Shown piece after piece: positions 50,996-58,787 of a DNA stretch of 64,000 nucleotides. Location: assembly GCA_022648325.1 (NCBI GenBank), contig JALCMG010000001.1, positions 231,987 to 295,986 on the forward strand, in the 5' to 3' direction. Both the position numbers and the translations under genes were made by a program. The notes below the pieces were generated by a model. The model was given only the letters and a program-made list of their open reading frames with translations. It was not told where the DNA came from and ran no database searches. Positions within the stretch are counted from its first letter, which is position 1. Each line of letters starts with the position of its first letter. The DNA is from Olsenella sp. Lineage in GTDB: Bacteria > Actinomycetota > Coriobacteriia > Coriobacteriales > Atopobiaceae.

Positions 50996-51134
50996 TGTAA
51001 CCGCCCCGCATCGTCGCGCGCGGGCATGGCATCATTCCCGTGCGCGCTCATTTTCTCCACCGGACCTTCCGGCGTCACCTCTCCCGGGGTCCCTTGGGCG
51101 GGTGTCGCTTCTCCCGAGGTCGCTACGCCCCCTG

Positions 51135-51680
51135 CTAGGAGACCCCCCCCCCGAGTTTGTTTTGCTCGACGTTGTAACCATAGAGGTCAATCGCGTGCTG
51201 GGCGTCCACAAAGATCCCCGCCAGGCGCAGCGAGGCCTCGGCCAGTGACTCGGAGTCCTCTATCTGGATGCGACGGTCCTCGAGCTTCTTCTCGGCCTCT
51301 TCCGCGCGACGAGTGGCTTCCGCTGCCTGGGCGCGGAGACGGTCGTTCTCCTCCATGGCATCGCGCAGGAGCTGGAGCAGCTGAACGCGGTCAAGCTTGC
51401 TGAGGTCGAGGGCATCTGCGGGGGCGTGGTCTGCTGGGGCCTGCTTGGCGGCGGGCAGGGAGACGCGTTGAGGAGCGACGTCCTTGTGGTCGCTGCCCCG
51501 ATGAAGGCCAAAGATGCTGCTTATTGTGGCGGTGCGGAGAGATGGCAGTGCGGGTACAGCGGGGTGACTGCGCATAGCGACTGCGCCGTTCTCGGCAGGC
51601 AAAGCGTGTGGGGCAGACATGAGGGCAGCAACGGAGAATCCACCTGCAAGCAGCATGTATGTTGCAGGAGACAAGACCAT
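51135..51680 (-). CDS. Secreted coiled-coil protein with G10 tract at its 3' end (phase-variable candidate)
   Basis: 181 residues as read. A signal-like N-terminus (SPATYMLLAGGFSVAALMSA) is followed by a polar linker and a coiled coil with DLSKLDRVQLLQLLRDAMEE and AEEAEKKLEDRRIQ, then FVDAQHAIDLYGYNVEQNK. It ends in Gly-Gly-Gly-Val-Ser encoded across ten G (51143-51152 on the plus strand as C). One extra G, or two fewer, opens a further 50 codons rich in Pro, Thr and Glu that stop in an ATGA overlap with lepB. It is the first gene of the pilus operon. Family not recognised. Confidence 0.75.
   Translation of the reverse strand: MVLSPATYMLLAGGFSVAALMSAPHALPAENGAVAMRSHPAVPALPSLRTATISSIFGLHRGSDHKDVAPQRVSLPAAKQAPADHAPADALDLSKLDRVQLLQLLRDAMEENDRLRAQAAEATRRAEEAEKKLEDRRIQIEDSESLAEASLRLAGIFVDAQHAIDLYGYNVEQNKLGGGVS
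51143..51152. repeat. Homopolymer of ten C (G on the coding strand)
   Basis: Ten consecutive C on the plus strand inside the last codons of the operon's first gene. Such tracts mutate by slipped-strand mispairing. The phase 11 (or 8) gives the frame joined to lepB, and 9 (or 12) gives another stop near 51033. Confidence 0.9.
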
Positions 51681-51991
51681 GTAAACCCTCTTCCTTTCCC
51701 CGTGCGGATAAGAAGCGCGCCGTGCAATATCGGCCAGACGGGTGGTCGAGGCGAGTCATTTGGATCACGATAAGGTCACTTTCAGACTCGCTTGCCGGGA
51801 TAATAACACAAGTTTGATTTATGCATACTAAAATAATTCTTGTTTGAACAAGTAACGAAAATGGTGACCGCTCAACGTGCATATGAAGCCGCTCACCGAG
51901 CGTATGTCCTGCGGTACAATTGCCCCCACCAACTGCTGCTATTGCCCGCGCATCCCTACGAGCGCGGAACATCTCTCACGGGGGACTTTTA
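51681..51991. promoter_or_regulatory. Divergent promoter region of the pilus operon and azlC
   Basis: 311 bp without a gene. It holds an AT-rich block (51800-51860) with the palindrome CTTGTTTGAACAAG at 51839-51852, shared with the BMP gene promoter region (30225-30240), and pairs of TATTAT/TAATAA words that could serve as -10 elements. The pilus start codon is preceded by GGAAAGGAAG on the minus strand. Confidence 0.5.
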
Positions 51992-52762
51992 GTGCGAGAA
52001 GCGACAAAAACAACCGCTCATGAAATCCTGGCGGCCGCTTGGCCGATCATGCTTTCCTACGTTGCCGTAGGGCTTCCCTGTGGCGTGCTGGCCGCCAAAG
52101 CCGGAATGACGCCGCTCATGAACTTTGTGCTTAGCCTTACGTTTCTCTCCGGCGGCGGACAGTTCATGATGAGCAACCTCTGGCTGGCAGGGACGCCGTT
52201 GCTCTCCATCATCGCCTCGGTGGCGGCCATCTCCACGCGCTTTGCGCTCTACTCGGCGTCGCTCGCACCGCACCTCAAGCGCTTTGGGCGCGGCCAATCG
52301 CTGGCAATCGCGTGCTGCTACACCGAGGAGGCCTATGGCATCACGCTCTCGCACCTTGCCTCGGGCGACGCGTGGACGGCACGACACGCGCTGGGCCTCA
52401 ACGTGTGCGTGCAGCTTACCTGGGCCGTCTCGTGCGCGGCAGGCGCCGCGCTGGGCTCCGTGGTCGACATCCCCACCGCCATCGCGGGCTTTGCGATGAC
52501 CTCTCTCTTCATCTACCTGCTCTACGCGCAGCCCCACACGCGAGGCACCGCCTGCGCGGCGCTTGGCGCGGTGGTAACGGTTGCGCTCTGCAAGTGGAAC
52601 GGGATGGGCGGCGTGGCCGTGCCACTTGCGGCGCTCGTGGGCGTGGCCGCAGGGATGGCGTCTGGGCTTGCTCCGCGACGGCATGGCGGCGGTTGCAAGA
52701 ACGGCGATGGCGAGAAGTCAGCCGCACCTAGCGAGCCTGCCACGGGAGGTGACGTCCGGTGA
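51992..52762 (+). CDS. azlC: AzlC-family branched-chain amino acid permease subunit
   Basis: 256 residues, six or seven helices. AzlC features are AAWPIMLSYVAVGLPCGVLA, LSLTFLSGGGQFMMSNLWL and CYTEEAYGITLSHL. With AzlD it exports branched-chain amino acids (the BrnFE system). The GTG at 51992 follows GGGGGA; the frame is open further upstream without homology. The stop overlaps the azlD GTG (GTGA). The C-terminal 25 residues are polar and variable. Confidence 0.9.
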   Translation: MREATKTTAHEILAAAWPIMLSYVAVGLPCGVLAAKAGMTPLMNFVLSLTFLSGGGQFMMSNLWLAGTPLLSIIASVAAISTRFALYSASLAPHLKRFGRGQSLAIACCYTEEAYGITLSHLASGDAWTARHALGLNVCVQLTWAVSCAAGAALGSVVDIPTAIAGFAMTSLFIYLLYAQPHTRGTACAALGAVVTVALCKWNGMGGVAVPLAALVGVAAGMASGLAPRRHGGGCKNGDGEKSAAPSEPATGGDVR

Positions 52763-53082
52763 GCGCCTCTCAGTTCCTCGTACTGTGGCTCTCCTCGTTC
52801 GCGTTCATTCTCGCCTGCCGCGTGGTGCCTGTGGTCGCGCTACACGGACGGTCCCTCTCGCCGCGCGTGGTAGAGGCGCTGGGCTACATCCCATCGGCCG
52901 CCTTTGCGGCACTGGTCGCAAACGATCTGCTCTCCCCCACCATGTTCGACGCCGGGCTATGGGCGGGACTCATGCCCCTGGTAGCTGCAGGTGTGGTGGT
53001 GTTCGTGGCATGGCGCACGCGCTCGATGCTATGGTGCTGCGTGGCGGGAGTCGTGGCGTACGTGCTGCTGTCGCTTGTGTAG
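52759..53082 (+). CDS. azlD: AzlD-family branched-chain amino acid permease subunit
   Basis: 107 residues, four helices, full length for AzlD. Typical words are CRVVPVVALHGRSLSPRVVE and LGYIPSAAFAALVANDLL. It is the small partner of AzlC and is co-translated with it through a four-base overlap. The esterase gene follows after 25 bp in the same direction. Confidence 0.92.
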   Translation: MSASQFLVLWLSSFAFILACRVVPVVALHGRSLSPRVVEALGYIPSAAFAALVANDLLSPTMFDAGLWAGLMPLVAAGVVVFVAWRTRSMLWCCVAGVVAYVLLSLV

Positions 53083-53107
53083 CGGCGGCAGGGCTGGGGG
53101 GCGTGAC

Positions 53108-53845
53108 ATGGTGGAGCAGAGCTTTGAGGTCGAGGACGAGAAGGTCACCCTTCGTGCGACGGAGCAACCGGCGAGCACGGCAGACACCTGGACGCGCGTT
53201 CCCGTGATCTGCCTGCATGTCTTTGAGGGCGATGGCGCAGATGTCTGGCAGCGCCTGCGCGAGGGCGGCCGCCCGGCGATGGCCCTTGTGGCAATAGCGC
53301 CCAAGAGCTGGGACAGCGACCTCACCCCATGGCCGTGCCCGCCGGTGTTTCGTGGCGGCAAGCCCTACGAAGGCGCCGCAGCGGCGCAGCTCGACCTGCT
53401 CGAACGCGAGATCATACCGCAGGCAGAGGCACTTCTCGCCCAGCACGGCATGGTGCCGTCCTTCTCTGCGCTTGCGGGCTACTCGCTGGCGGGGCTCTTT
53501 GCCGCATGGGCGGCAACGCAGTGCAGTCTCTTCGAGCGCGTTGCCAGCGTGTCGGGCTCGCTGTGGTATCCGGACTTCGTCAAATACATCGCAGGCAACA
53601 GACCAAAGCCTACCGTACGGCGCGCGTACTTCTCTCTTGGGGACGCCGAGCCGCGCACGCGCAACCGCGCGATGCGGAGTGTGCTCGAGGATACCCAGCA
53701 GGTGGCGGAGAGGTTCGAGCAGTCCGGCGTGACTACACGCTTTGAGCTCAACCCCGGAAACCACTTCACCGACGAGAACCTGCGCACGGCGCGCGGCATC
53801 CGCTGGCTGCTAGATGACGGCACGAACGCCGCACCGGCCGACTAG
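53108..53845 (+). CDS. Alpha/beta-hydrolase esterase
   Basis: 245 residues, cytoplasmic. It is esterase-D/BesA-like: the nucleophile serine is in LAGYSLAGLFAAWAAT (G-Y-S-L-A variant of the elbow), and the histidine in NPGNHFTDENLRTARG. Downstream PKPTVRRAYFSLGDAEPRTR matches siderophore/acyl esterase families. Compare the pseudo-esterase at 8219-9637, which lacks the serine. It may share a transcript with azlCD. The 3' end meets the convergent MFS gene with stop codons interleaved at 53842-53845. Confidence 0.88.
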   Translation: MVEQSFEVEDEKVTLRATEQPASTADTWTRVPVICLHVFEGDGADVWQRLREGGRPAMALVAIAPKSWDSDLTPWPCPPVFRGGKPYEGAAAAQLDLLEREIIPQAEALLAQHGMVPSFSALAGYSLAGLFAAWAATQCSLFERVASVSGSLWYPDFVKYIAGNRPKPTVRRAYFSLGDAEPRTRNRAMRSVLEDTQQVAERFEQSGVTTRFELNPGNHFTDENLRTARGIRWLLDDGTNAAPAD

Positions 53846-55255
53846 GCCGCCTGCGCCGGACGCGCGGTGACCCACGCCATCGACGCCAGGGGCACCACGG
53901 CCACGCATGCCAGAAGCAGGTACGCCTCGCGCGCCAACCATAGTCACCCAGGCCATATCCGTAGCTCCTACCTGCGCCGCATTGACCACGGCTGTCACGA
54001 CGCTTGTGCCAATTGCGCCCGCCAGCTGCTGCAGCGTGTTGATCGCTGCGTTGCCGTCGGCCTTGACTGCGGCCGGCAAAAACGAGAGGGACTCGGTCAT
54101 GGTGTTGCCCACCATGAGGCTCTGGCCAAAGGCAAAGCACACGTAGATGGCAATGGCCGGCACCGTGGGCAGGCTCTGCGAGAGCACGGCAAAGAGAACC
54201 GTGCCGAGAAGGGCGCAAGTAGCACCCACCAGGATGGGCCTTCTCGGCCCAAAGCGGTCGAGGATCTGGCCCGAGAGCGGCGCCACGCAGGCACCCACCA
54301 CACAGCCGGGCAGCAGGATCGAGCCGGCCTCGGTCTCGCCGGTGCCCATCACAAGCTGCGAGTAGTTGGGGATGAGAAATGAAAGCCCCAGCACAACAAA
54401 CTGCAGGCAGACAAGGGCAACCACGCCCATCACAAAGCGGCGCTGAGAGAAGACGGCAAGAGAGATGAGCGGGTGGCCTGCTCGCCTTTCTCGGCGCACA
54501 AACAGCACGAGAAGCACCACGAAGGCGGCCAGCAAGCAGAGCTCGGCGGGGCTGGTCCATCCAAGGCTTGAGCCCAGGTCAACGGCAAAGACCAGCGTGG
54601 CAAAGGACGCGGCAATGGCAAGCCAGCCAGGGACGTCGAAGGGGTCGCGCGAGACCTCGTGGCTCTGGCGTATGGAGAAGACGCCCAGAAGGAAGGCCAC
54701 GCCCAGCACGGGCAGGAGCGCCGCGAAGATCATGCGCCAGCCGTAGTTCTCGGCGAGCCAGCCGCCCACGGAGGGACCAACCGCCGGTGCCATGGCAGTG
54801 GCCAGCGTGCCAATGCCCATCATGACACCCATGTTCCTCTTGGGCGCCTGCTCGGTGATGATGTTGAACATGAGCGGGAGCGCAATGCCCGTGCCCACGC
54901 CCTCGAGGATGCGGCCGCACAGGAGCATGGGGAACGAGACCGCAGTGAAGCCGCACAAGATGCCGGCGATGTAGAAGCACATTGCCGCGATGAACACGCT
55001 GCGGGTGCGGAAGCGCTTGTTGAGGTAGGACGACGTGGGGACAACGGTGGCAAGAACCAGCAGGTAGGACGTGGTCATCCACTGGACGGTCGAGGTGGTG
55101 ATGTTAAACTCGGCCATGAGCGAGGGGAACGTGACGTTCATGGCGGTCTCGACGGTCACGCCGGAGAACGACATGATGCCGGCGGCGATGACAGACAGGA
55201 CGAGACGAGCGTCGAGCACGCGCTCGAAGCTGCTTGTGGTGGTGCTTTCTTTCAT
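53842..55255 (-). pseudogene. DHA2-type MFS multidrug exporter with a C-terminal frameshift
   Basis: A 14-helix EmrB/QacA-like drug:proton antiporter. Motifs include VQWMTTSYLLVLATVVPTSS, the motif-A-like NKRFRTRSVF and GRILEGVGTGIALPLMFNI. The frame is intact to about residue 440 (MAWVTMV); then an extra base near 53935 shifts it. In the shifted frame the last helix reads AREAYLLLACVAVVPLASMA and the stop is TAG at 53842, next to the esterase stop. In the unshifted frame the tail is unrelated and runs to 53810. Either a real mutation or a one-base sequencing error. Confidence 0.82.
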
Positions 55256-55376
55256 GTAGCGACTCCCGGGATTGGCTGGTCCTGACGGCGATGTCTCTGG
55301 TTCCGCTCGGGACATCGGCACTATAGCCAAAACGCAGAGGCCGCGCTTTCAGTTTCGCGCGGGGTGGGGGGCGGCG

Positions 55377-56099
55377 CTAGACGGGTTTCGAGGATGTGTC
55401 TGGCAGCTCGCAGGTGTTCTCAAAATGCATAACGCCAGCGTAGGACGCCAGACGAGGATCGGTCATGAGAGCGCAGGCCTCCCCGGCCCTGTCCCAGTAG
55501 TGCATGGGAAAGAGCGCGCGGGTGCCAACCACATCCATAAAGGCTGCAATTCCGGCGGCGGGGTCTTTTAGGCGTGGGTCGAGCGGAACAAAGGCAAGGT
55601 CCACCGGGGCAGGAGCAATGCGCGAGAGCTCCGTGCGGAAGAACATCTCGGACGCCGCATTCTCCTCGGCGGGGCGGTCCCACTGCCAGGAGTTGAGGTC
55701 GCCCGAGAAGTAGATCGAGGTACCGCAGACGTGGACGACAAACGCAACGCCCTCGTCGTTGGACTCGAGGGCCTGAACGGAGAGCGCGACGGGATTGGCG
55801 CCGGGCGTGGCGCCAAGCTGCAGCTCGTAGGTCTTGTGCGGCTCGACGGCAATCACGCGGGCATCGGCCGGCGCGTCCTTTGCGACGTCCTTGTCCAGCA
55901 CGTAGCAAACGTTGGCGAACTGCTCCCGCAGCGGCCAGATGCACTGGCCGTAGTGGTCGTAGTGCTCGTGCGAGACAAACACGACAAGGGGGAGGTCACG
56001 GCGGAGTTTGGGCAGCTCGCCCGTGTACCAGTCAAAGAGCAGCGTGCAGACGGGAAGCTCGACCGCAAAGCCGCTGTGGTAGATATGCGTGACGCGCAT
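55377..56099 (-). CDS. UlaG/YcbL-like metallo-beta-lactamase-fold hydrolase
   Basis: 240 residues, cytoplasmic. The metal motif VVFVSHEHYDHYGQCIWPLR is a clear HxHxDH with the second histidine set in TSIYFSGDLNSWQWD and ALFPMHYWDRAGEA. The layout is of the UlaG/DUF family of MBL hydrolases rather than beta-lactamases. The start follows GGAGGAGG. It lies 62 bp upstream-to-downstream of the nitroreductase gene in the same direction. Substrate unknown. Confidence 0.88.
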   Translation of the reverse strand: MRVTHIYHSGFAVELPVCTLLFDWYTGELPKLRRDLPLVVFVSHEHYDHYGQCIWPLREQFANVCYVLDKDVAKDAPADARVIAVEPHKTYELQLGATPGANPVALSVQALESNDEGVAFVVHVCGTSIYFSGDLNSWQWDRPAEENAASEMFFRTELSRIAPAPVDLAFVPLDPRLKDPAAGIAAFMDVVGTRALFPMHYWDRAGEACALMTDPRLASYAGVMHFENTCELPDTSSKPV

Positions 56100-56161
56100 G
56101 AGACCTCCTCCGTTGGGCGTCCCGCCGGCATTCCGATGGGACGCGCCGCGATTCTTTACTG

Positions 56162-56686
56162 CTACTCCACCCAGAAGACACGGCCTTCCTTGCGCGCGGG
56201 CTGGGGCTTCTCGGCATCGGGATAGCCAATCACCACGTGGCCGATTCCCTCGTAGTCGCCCTTCACGCCGAGGCTTGCCAGCAGCTCCTTGTAACGGGGC
56301 TCCTCGAATTCCTCCTTGGCCCGGTGGATCCAGTGTCCCCCCAGCCCAAGCGACTGTGCGGCGAGCAGCATGTTCTCAATGGTCGCCGAGCCGTCGTATA
56401 CGCGCGTGAGTGTGGAGGCATTGGCGAGAACCACGAGGACGACCGGCGCCCCATAGAACGGGTCCATGCCATCGGGCGCGCCCATGATGCGACGGTTCTC
56501 GTCGGCTAGCTCGTCGCGCAGCTTGTGATTAGTCACGGCCACGATGATTGGGGACTGCCTGCCCATACCAGAGGGAGCCCAAAGGCCGGCCTCGATGACG
56601 CGCTCGATAAGCTCGCGCGCAACCGGGACCTGCTTGAACCTAGGGGTGCTACGACGCTCGCGGATGCACTTCTCTACCTCGTTCAT
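56162..56686 (-). CDS. Nitroreductase-family flavoprotein
   Basis: 174 residues. FMN-binding pattern: CIRERRSTPRFKQVPVAREL at the start, EAGLWAPSGMGRQSPIIVAV, then AAQSLGLGGHWIHRAKEEF and the end VVIGYPDAEKPQPARKEGRV. It is a short nitro/FMN reductase of the kind common in anaerobes, using NAD(P)H. The start follows GGAGGAG. The hydrolase gene at 55377 probably shares its transcript. Confidence 0.93.
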   Translation of the reverse strand: MNEVEKCIRERRSTPRFKQVPVARELIERVIEAGLWAPSGMGRQSPIIVAVTNHKLRDELADENRRIMGAPDGMDPFYGAPVVLVVLANASTLTRVYDGSATIENMLLAAQSLGLGGHWIHRAKEEFEEPRYKELLASLGVKGDYEGIGHVVIGYPDAEKPQPARKEGRVFWVE

Positions 56687-56818
56687 GGCTCCTCCAATGG
56701 TTGAAAAATGCGCGAGCGACCCAGCGAGGGGACTCGCTCTTCCATTTTCTTCCCAAACCGGCGCCCATGATACGAGAAGGTCTGTTGCAGCCGTTTTGAA
56801 TCACCCGTGTGGCTAATA

Positions 56819-56951
56819 ATCCGCTTGGTGGCAGTTTTGGTAAAATATTTTATATTCTATAAGACCAGTGGCAATTCCCTGAGCTGCGGATTAACAAATA
56901 TCGAATCAATCGATACTCGGAGACTCTCGGGAAAACAACCACCAACCGTCA
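56819..56951. repeat. 133-bp AT-rich island with inverted-repeat ends (family B, copy 1)
   Basis: Left end CGCTTGGTGGCAGTTTTGG (56822-), right end AACCACCAACCGTCA (to 56951). Its reverse complement aligns without gaps to 57590-57722: both are 133 bp, share the ends TTGGTGG.. and ..ACTGCCACCAA, and share a 30-bp core (56891-56920) at 25 of 30 positions, starting CCGAGTATC and ending TAA. Located just past the crcB stop. Confidence 0.75.
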
Positions 56952-57002
56952 AATCACGCCAACGGGCCCTCGTGAGGCAGGATGCCACTCGCCACTTGCC
57001 AC

Positions 57003-57383
57003 CTACGCGGCCACCTGTTGGGCAAGAAGCACCGCGCCCATGCCCAGGCCAGCGCTCAGCATCACGTACGCCACGGCAACGAGGGGCTCTCCGCGCTGCA
57101 CAAGGTCTACGCTTTCCAGCGCAAACGTTGAGAAGGTGGTAAAGCCGTCGCAAAGCCCCACCTCGAGGAAGAGGACGGGTCGCGAGTCAAGCTCGTGACC
57201 TGCGGCAACGGTGGCAACGATAAGCCCAATCACAAACGCGCCAACGACGTTGGTCAGAAGCGTCGCAAGAGGGAACCCAGCATCCCCAACGCTCTTGAAC
57301 GGCGCGAGGGAGATGAGATGGCGGAGAAGCGATCCGAGTGCACCACCGGCGCAGACGGCAAGACAGTCAAACAGTGCAGGCAT
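57003..57383 (-). CDS. crcB: CrcB/Fluc fluoride channel
   Basis: 126 residues, four helices. Fluc features: CAGGALGSLLRHLISL, ATLLTNVVGAFVIGLIVATV with the key Asn, and the break helix LCDGFTTFSTFALESVDLV with the phenylalanine box. It forms a dual-topology dimer exporting fluoride. The start at 57383 follows GGAAGG; the frame is open upstream through the riboswitch but not coding. It is controlled by the fluoride riboswitch at 57424-57488 and flanked by inverted family B repeats. Confidence 0.96.
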   Translation of the reverse strand: MPALFDCLAVCAGGALGSLLRHLISLAPFKSVGDAGFPLATLLTNVVGAFVIGLIVATVAAGHELDSRPVLFLEVGLCDGFTTFSTFALESVDLVQRGEPLVAVAYVMLSAGLGMGAVLLAQQVAA

Positions 57384-57423
57384 GGTCGCGACCTTCCAGA
57401 AGATACGAGCGTAGTTCCGCCCA

Positions 57424-57488
57424 ACGCAGAGGTCATCAGTACCATGCGGTTCGGTGGGCGCACCCACCGGGGAGGCCTCATTCCCCAG
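57424..57488 (-). ncRNA. Fluoride (crcB) riboswitch
   Basis: Reading the minus strand: GGGGAATGAGGCCTCCCC (57486-57469) is the first stem-loop with the conserved ATGAGGCC, then an inserted GGTGGG...CCCACC stem, ACCGCATGGT, and the closing CTGATGACCTCTGC (to about 57426). This matches the known fluoride aptamer layout (GATGAGGCC stem, ACTGC, GGGCTGATGGCCTCTAC). It lies 40 bp upstream of crcB, in agreement with its role. The ribosome site GGAAGG follows, suggesting translational control. Confidence 0.85.
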
Positions 57489-57589
57489 CGGGCAGCGTAG
57501 CACAGCTGGCAAGCACTCGCCCGCATCATCCCAACGGAAAGCGTATGACTCCTCTTTATAAGGCGAACCAGCATTCGTTTGGCACAAAA

Positions 57590-57722
57590 TGACGCTTGGT
57601 GGCAGTTTTTCGAAGATTCACCGAGTATCTAAAGATTCAATATTTGATAAATTTCAGGTCAGTGATTCGTTAGTTAGTGAATATCATATCAAGTTTTTTC
57701 GTATAACTGCCACCAACCGTCA
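57590..57722. repeat. 133-bp AT-rich island with inverted-repeat ends (family B, copy 2)
   Basis: Ends 57590-57612 (TGACGCTTGGTGGCAGTTTT then TCG) and reverse complement of 57700-57722 agree at 20 of 23 positions. The interior is AT-rich and holds the CCGAGTATC core at 57621-57650. It lies 100 bp upstream of the crcB riboswitch, in opposite orientation to copy 1. Confidence 0.75.
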
Positions 57723-57946
57723 ATCCGTACTTGCTAGGTCAAAAGAGGCACCCCAAGCGGGAGTCCATCGGGCAGGACGGAAGCGCAAATCACTCTCATA
57801 CGCCCCAGCCGCAAACAAGCCCTCGGTTTCGTGTTACCAAGGCTTAACAAAAATGGGGGTTGCGGGAACCTGCATAACGGGCGTAAAGTGTGCGCCAACA
57901 AGCACAAGCCGCCCACGCGGCCGGATTCACGAGAGGAGCGCCAGAG
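57723..57946. other. Promoter region of the ECF transporter operon
   Basis: 224 bp without a gene. TGTTACCAAGGCTTAACAA (57832-57850) and GGCGTAAAGTG (57880-) are possible promoter parts. The region ends in the GAGAGGAG ribosome site of the leader peptide. Confidence 0.4.
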
Positions 57947-58027
57947 ATGAACCGCATCGCCACTAACGCCGCACGTACGTCCATGAACTGGTGGTGGCGC
58001 GATTCGCAAACGGTCGGTCGATTGTGA
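57947..58027 (+). CDS. Tryptophan-rich leader peptide
   Basis: 26 residues with three consecutive tryptophans at codons 15-17 (57989-57997), in MNRIATNAARTSMNWWWRDS followed by six more residues. GAGAGGAG precedes the ATG. Actinobacterial trp leader peptides have the same NWWW arrangement. A perfect intrinsic terminator follows 28 bp after the stop and before the transporter genes. Ribosome stalling at the Trp codons under low tryptophan would favour an alternative fold and read-through. Confidence 0.85.
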   Translation: MNRIATNAARTSMNWWWRDSQTVGRL

Positions 58028-58054
58028 GTCTCTCGCGCCATACACTCGCGACTT

Positions 58055-58091
58055 AAGAGGGCTCCCGGTTTGACCGGGGGCCCTCTTTCTT
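58055..58091 (+). terminator. Attenuator terminator of the Trp-controlled operon
   Basis: AAGAGGGCTCCCGGT pairs with ACCGGGGGCCCTCTT around TTG, then TCTTGT. Upstream, TGGCGCGA (57995-58002, covering the third Trp codon) can pair with TCGCGCCA (58033-58040), and CTCTCGCG (58030-58037) can pair with CGCGA (58047-58051), giving the mutually exclusive stems of an attenuator. Confidence 0.8.
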
Positions 58092-58156
58092 GTGCCAGCA
58101 CACCCCCTAATCGATTTCAAACATCCTCCAGCGTCACCAACCAGAAAGGAAACACC

Positions 58157-58729
58157 ATGTCCGAGAACACCAACGCCCAGCAGGCCCGCACCGTCACCTC
58201 CGAGGATCACGGCAAGCTCGATGTCCGCGCCCTCGTGCTTCTCGCCGTGCTCCTCGCCGCCGGCTTCATCCTCAACTTCACCGTAGGCAAGGCCATCTCT
58301 AGCATCTCCGGTGGGCTTATTAGCCCCGAGTTCATCATCTCGGCCTTCTGCCTCACCATCCTGGTCGTTCGTCCCAACGTCCCGCAGGCACTGATCATCG
58401 GCCTCATCTCCGCCGCCGTAATCCAAATCACCACCACCTCGCCCTTCGTCGACTTTGCCGCCGAGGGTGTGGCCGCCATGCTCATGGCCGTCATCGTGAG
58501 AGCCGGCATGCGTGGGGGCGCCAAGAAGTTCGTTCCCGCCATTGGCACCTTCGTCACCACGGTTGTCTCCGGCGTCATCTTCATGATCATCCGCATCGCC
58601 ATGGTCGGTGCCGCCCAGCAGCTCGCTGCCGCCATGCTCCCCGTGGTCTTCTTCACCGCCATCTTCAACGCCATCCTCGTCCAGGCGCTCTACGTTCCCG
58701 TGTGCAAGGCTCTCAAGGTCAACGCATAG
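58157..58729 (+). CDS. TrpP-like ECF substrate-binding membrane protein, copy 1
   Basis: 190 residues, five or six helices. TrpP-like pattern: LVLLAVLLAAGFILNFTVGK, PEFIISAFCLTILVV, GLISAAVIQITTTSPF and GTFVTTVVSGVIFMI. TrpP is the tryptophan-specific S component in Firmicutes. Tryptophan as substrate is supported by the Trp leader peptide and attenuator directly upstream. GAAAGGAAAC precedes the start. A paralogue follows 58 bp downstream. It captures the substrate while EcfA and EcfT provide energy. Confidence 0.88.
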   Translation: MSENTNAQQARTVTSEDHGKLDVRALVLLAVLLAAGFILNFTVGKAISSISGGLISPEFIISAFCLTILVVRPNVPQALIIGLISAAVIQITTTSPFVDFAAEGVAAMLMAVIVRAGMRGGAKKFVPAIGTFVTTVVSGVIFMIIRIAMVGAAQQLAAAMLPVVFFTAIFNAILVQALYVPVCKALKVNA

Positions 58730-58787
58730 TCCCTATCCAAAACCGCAGCCAACGTCAGAAGCCCAGCCCAACCGAAAGGAACCCACC

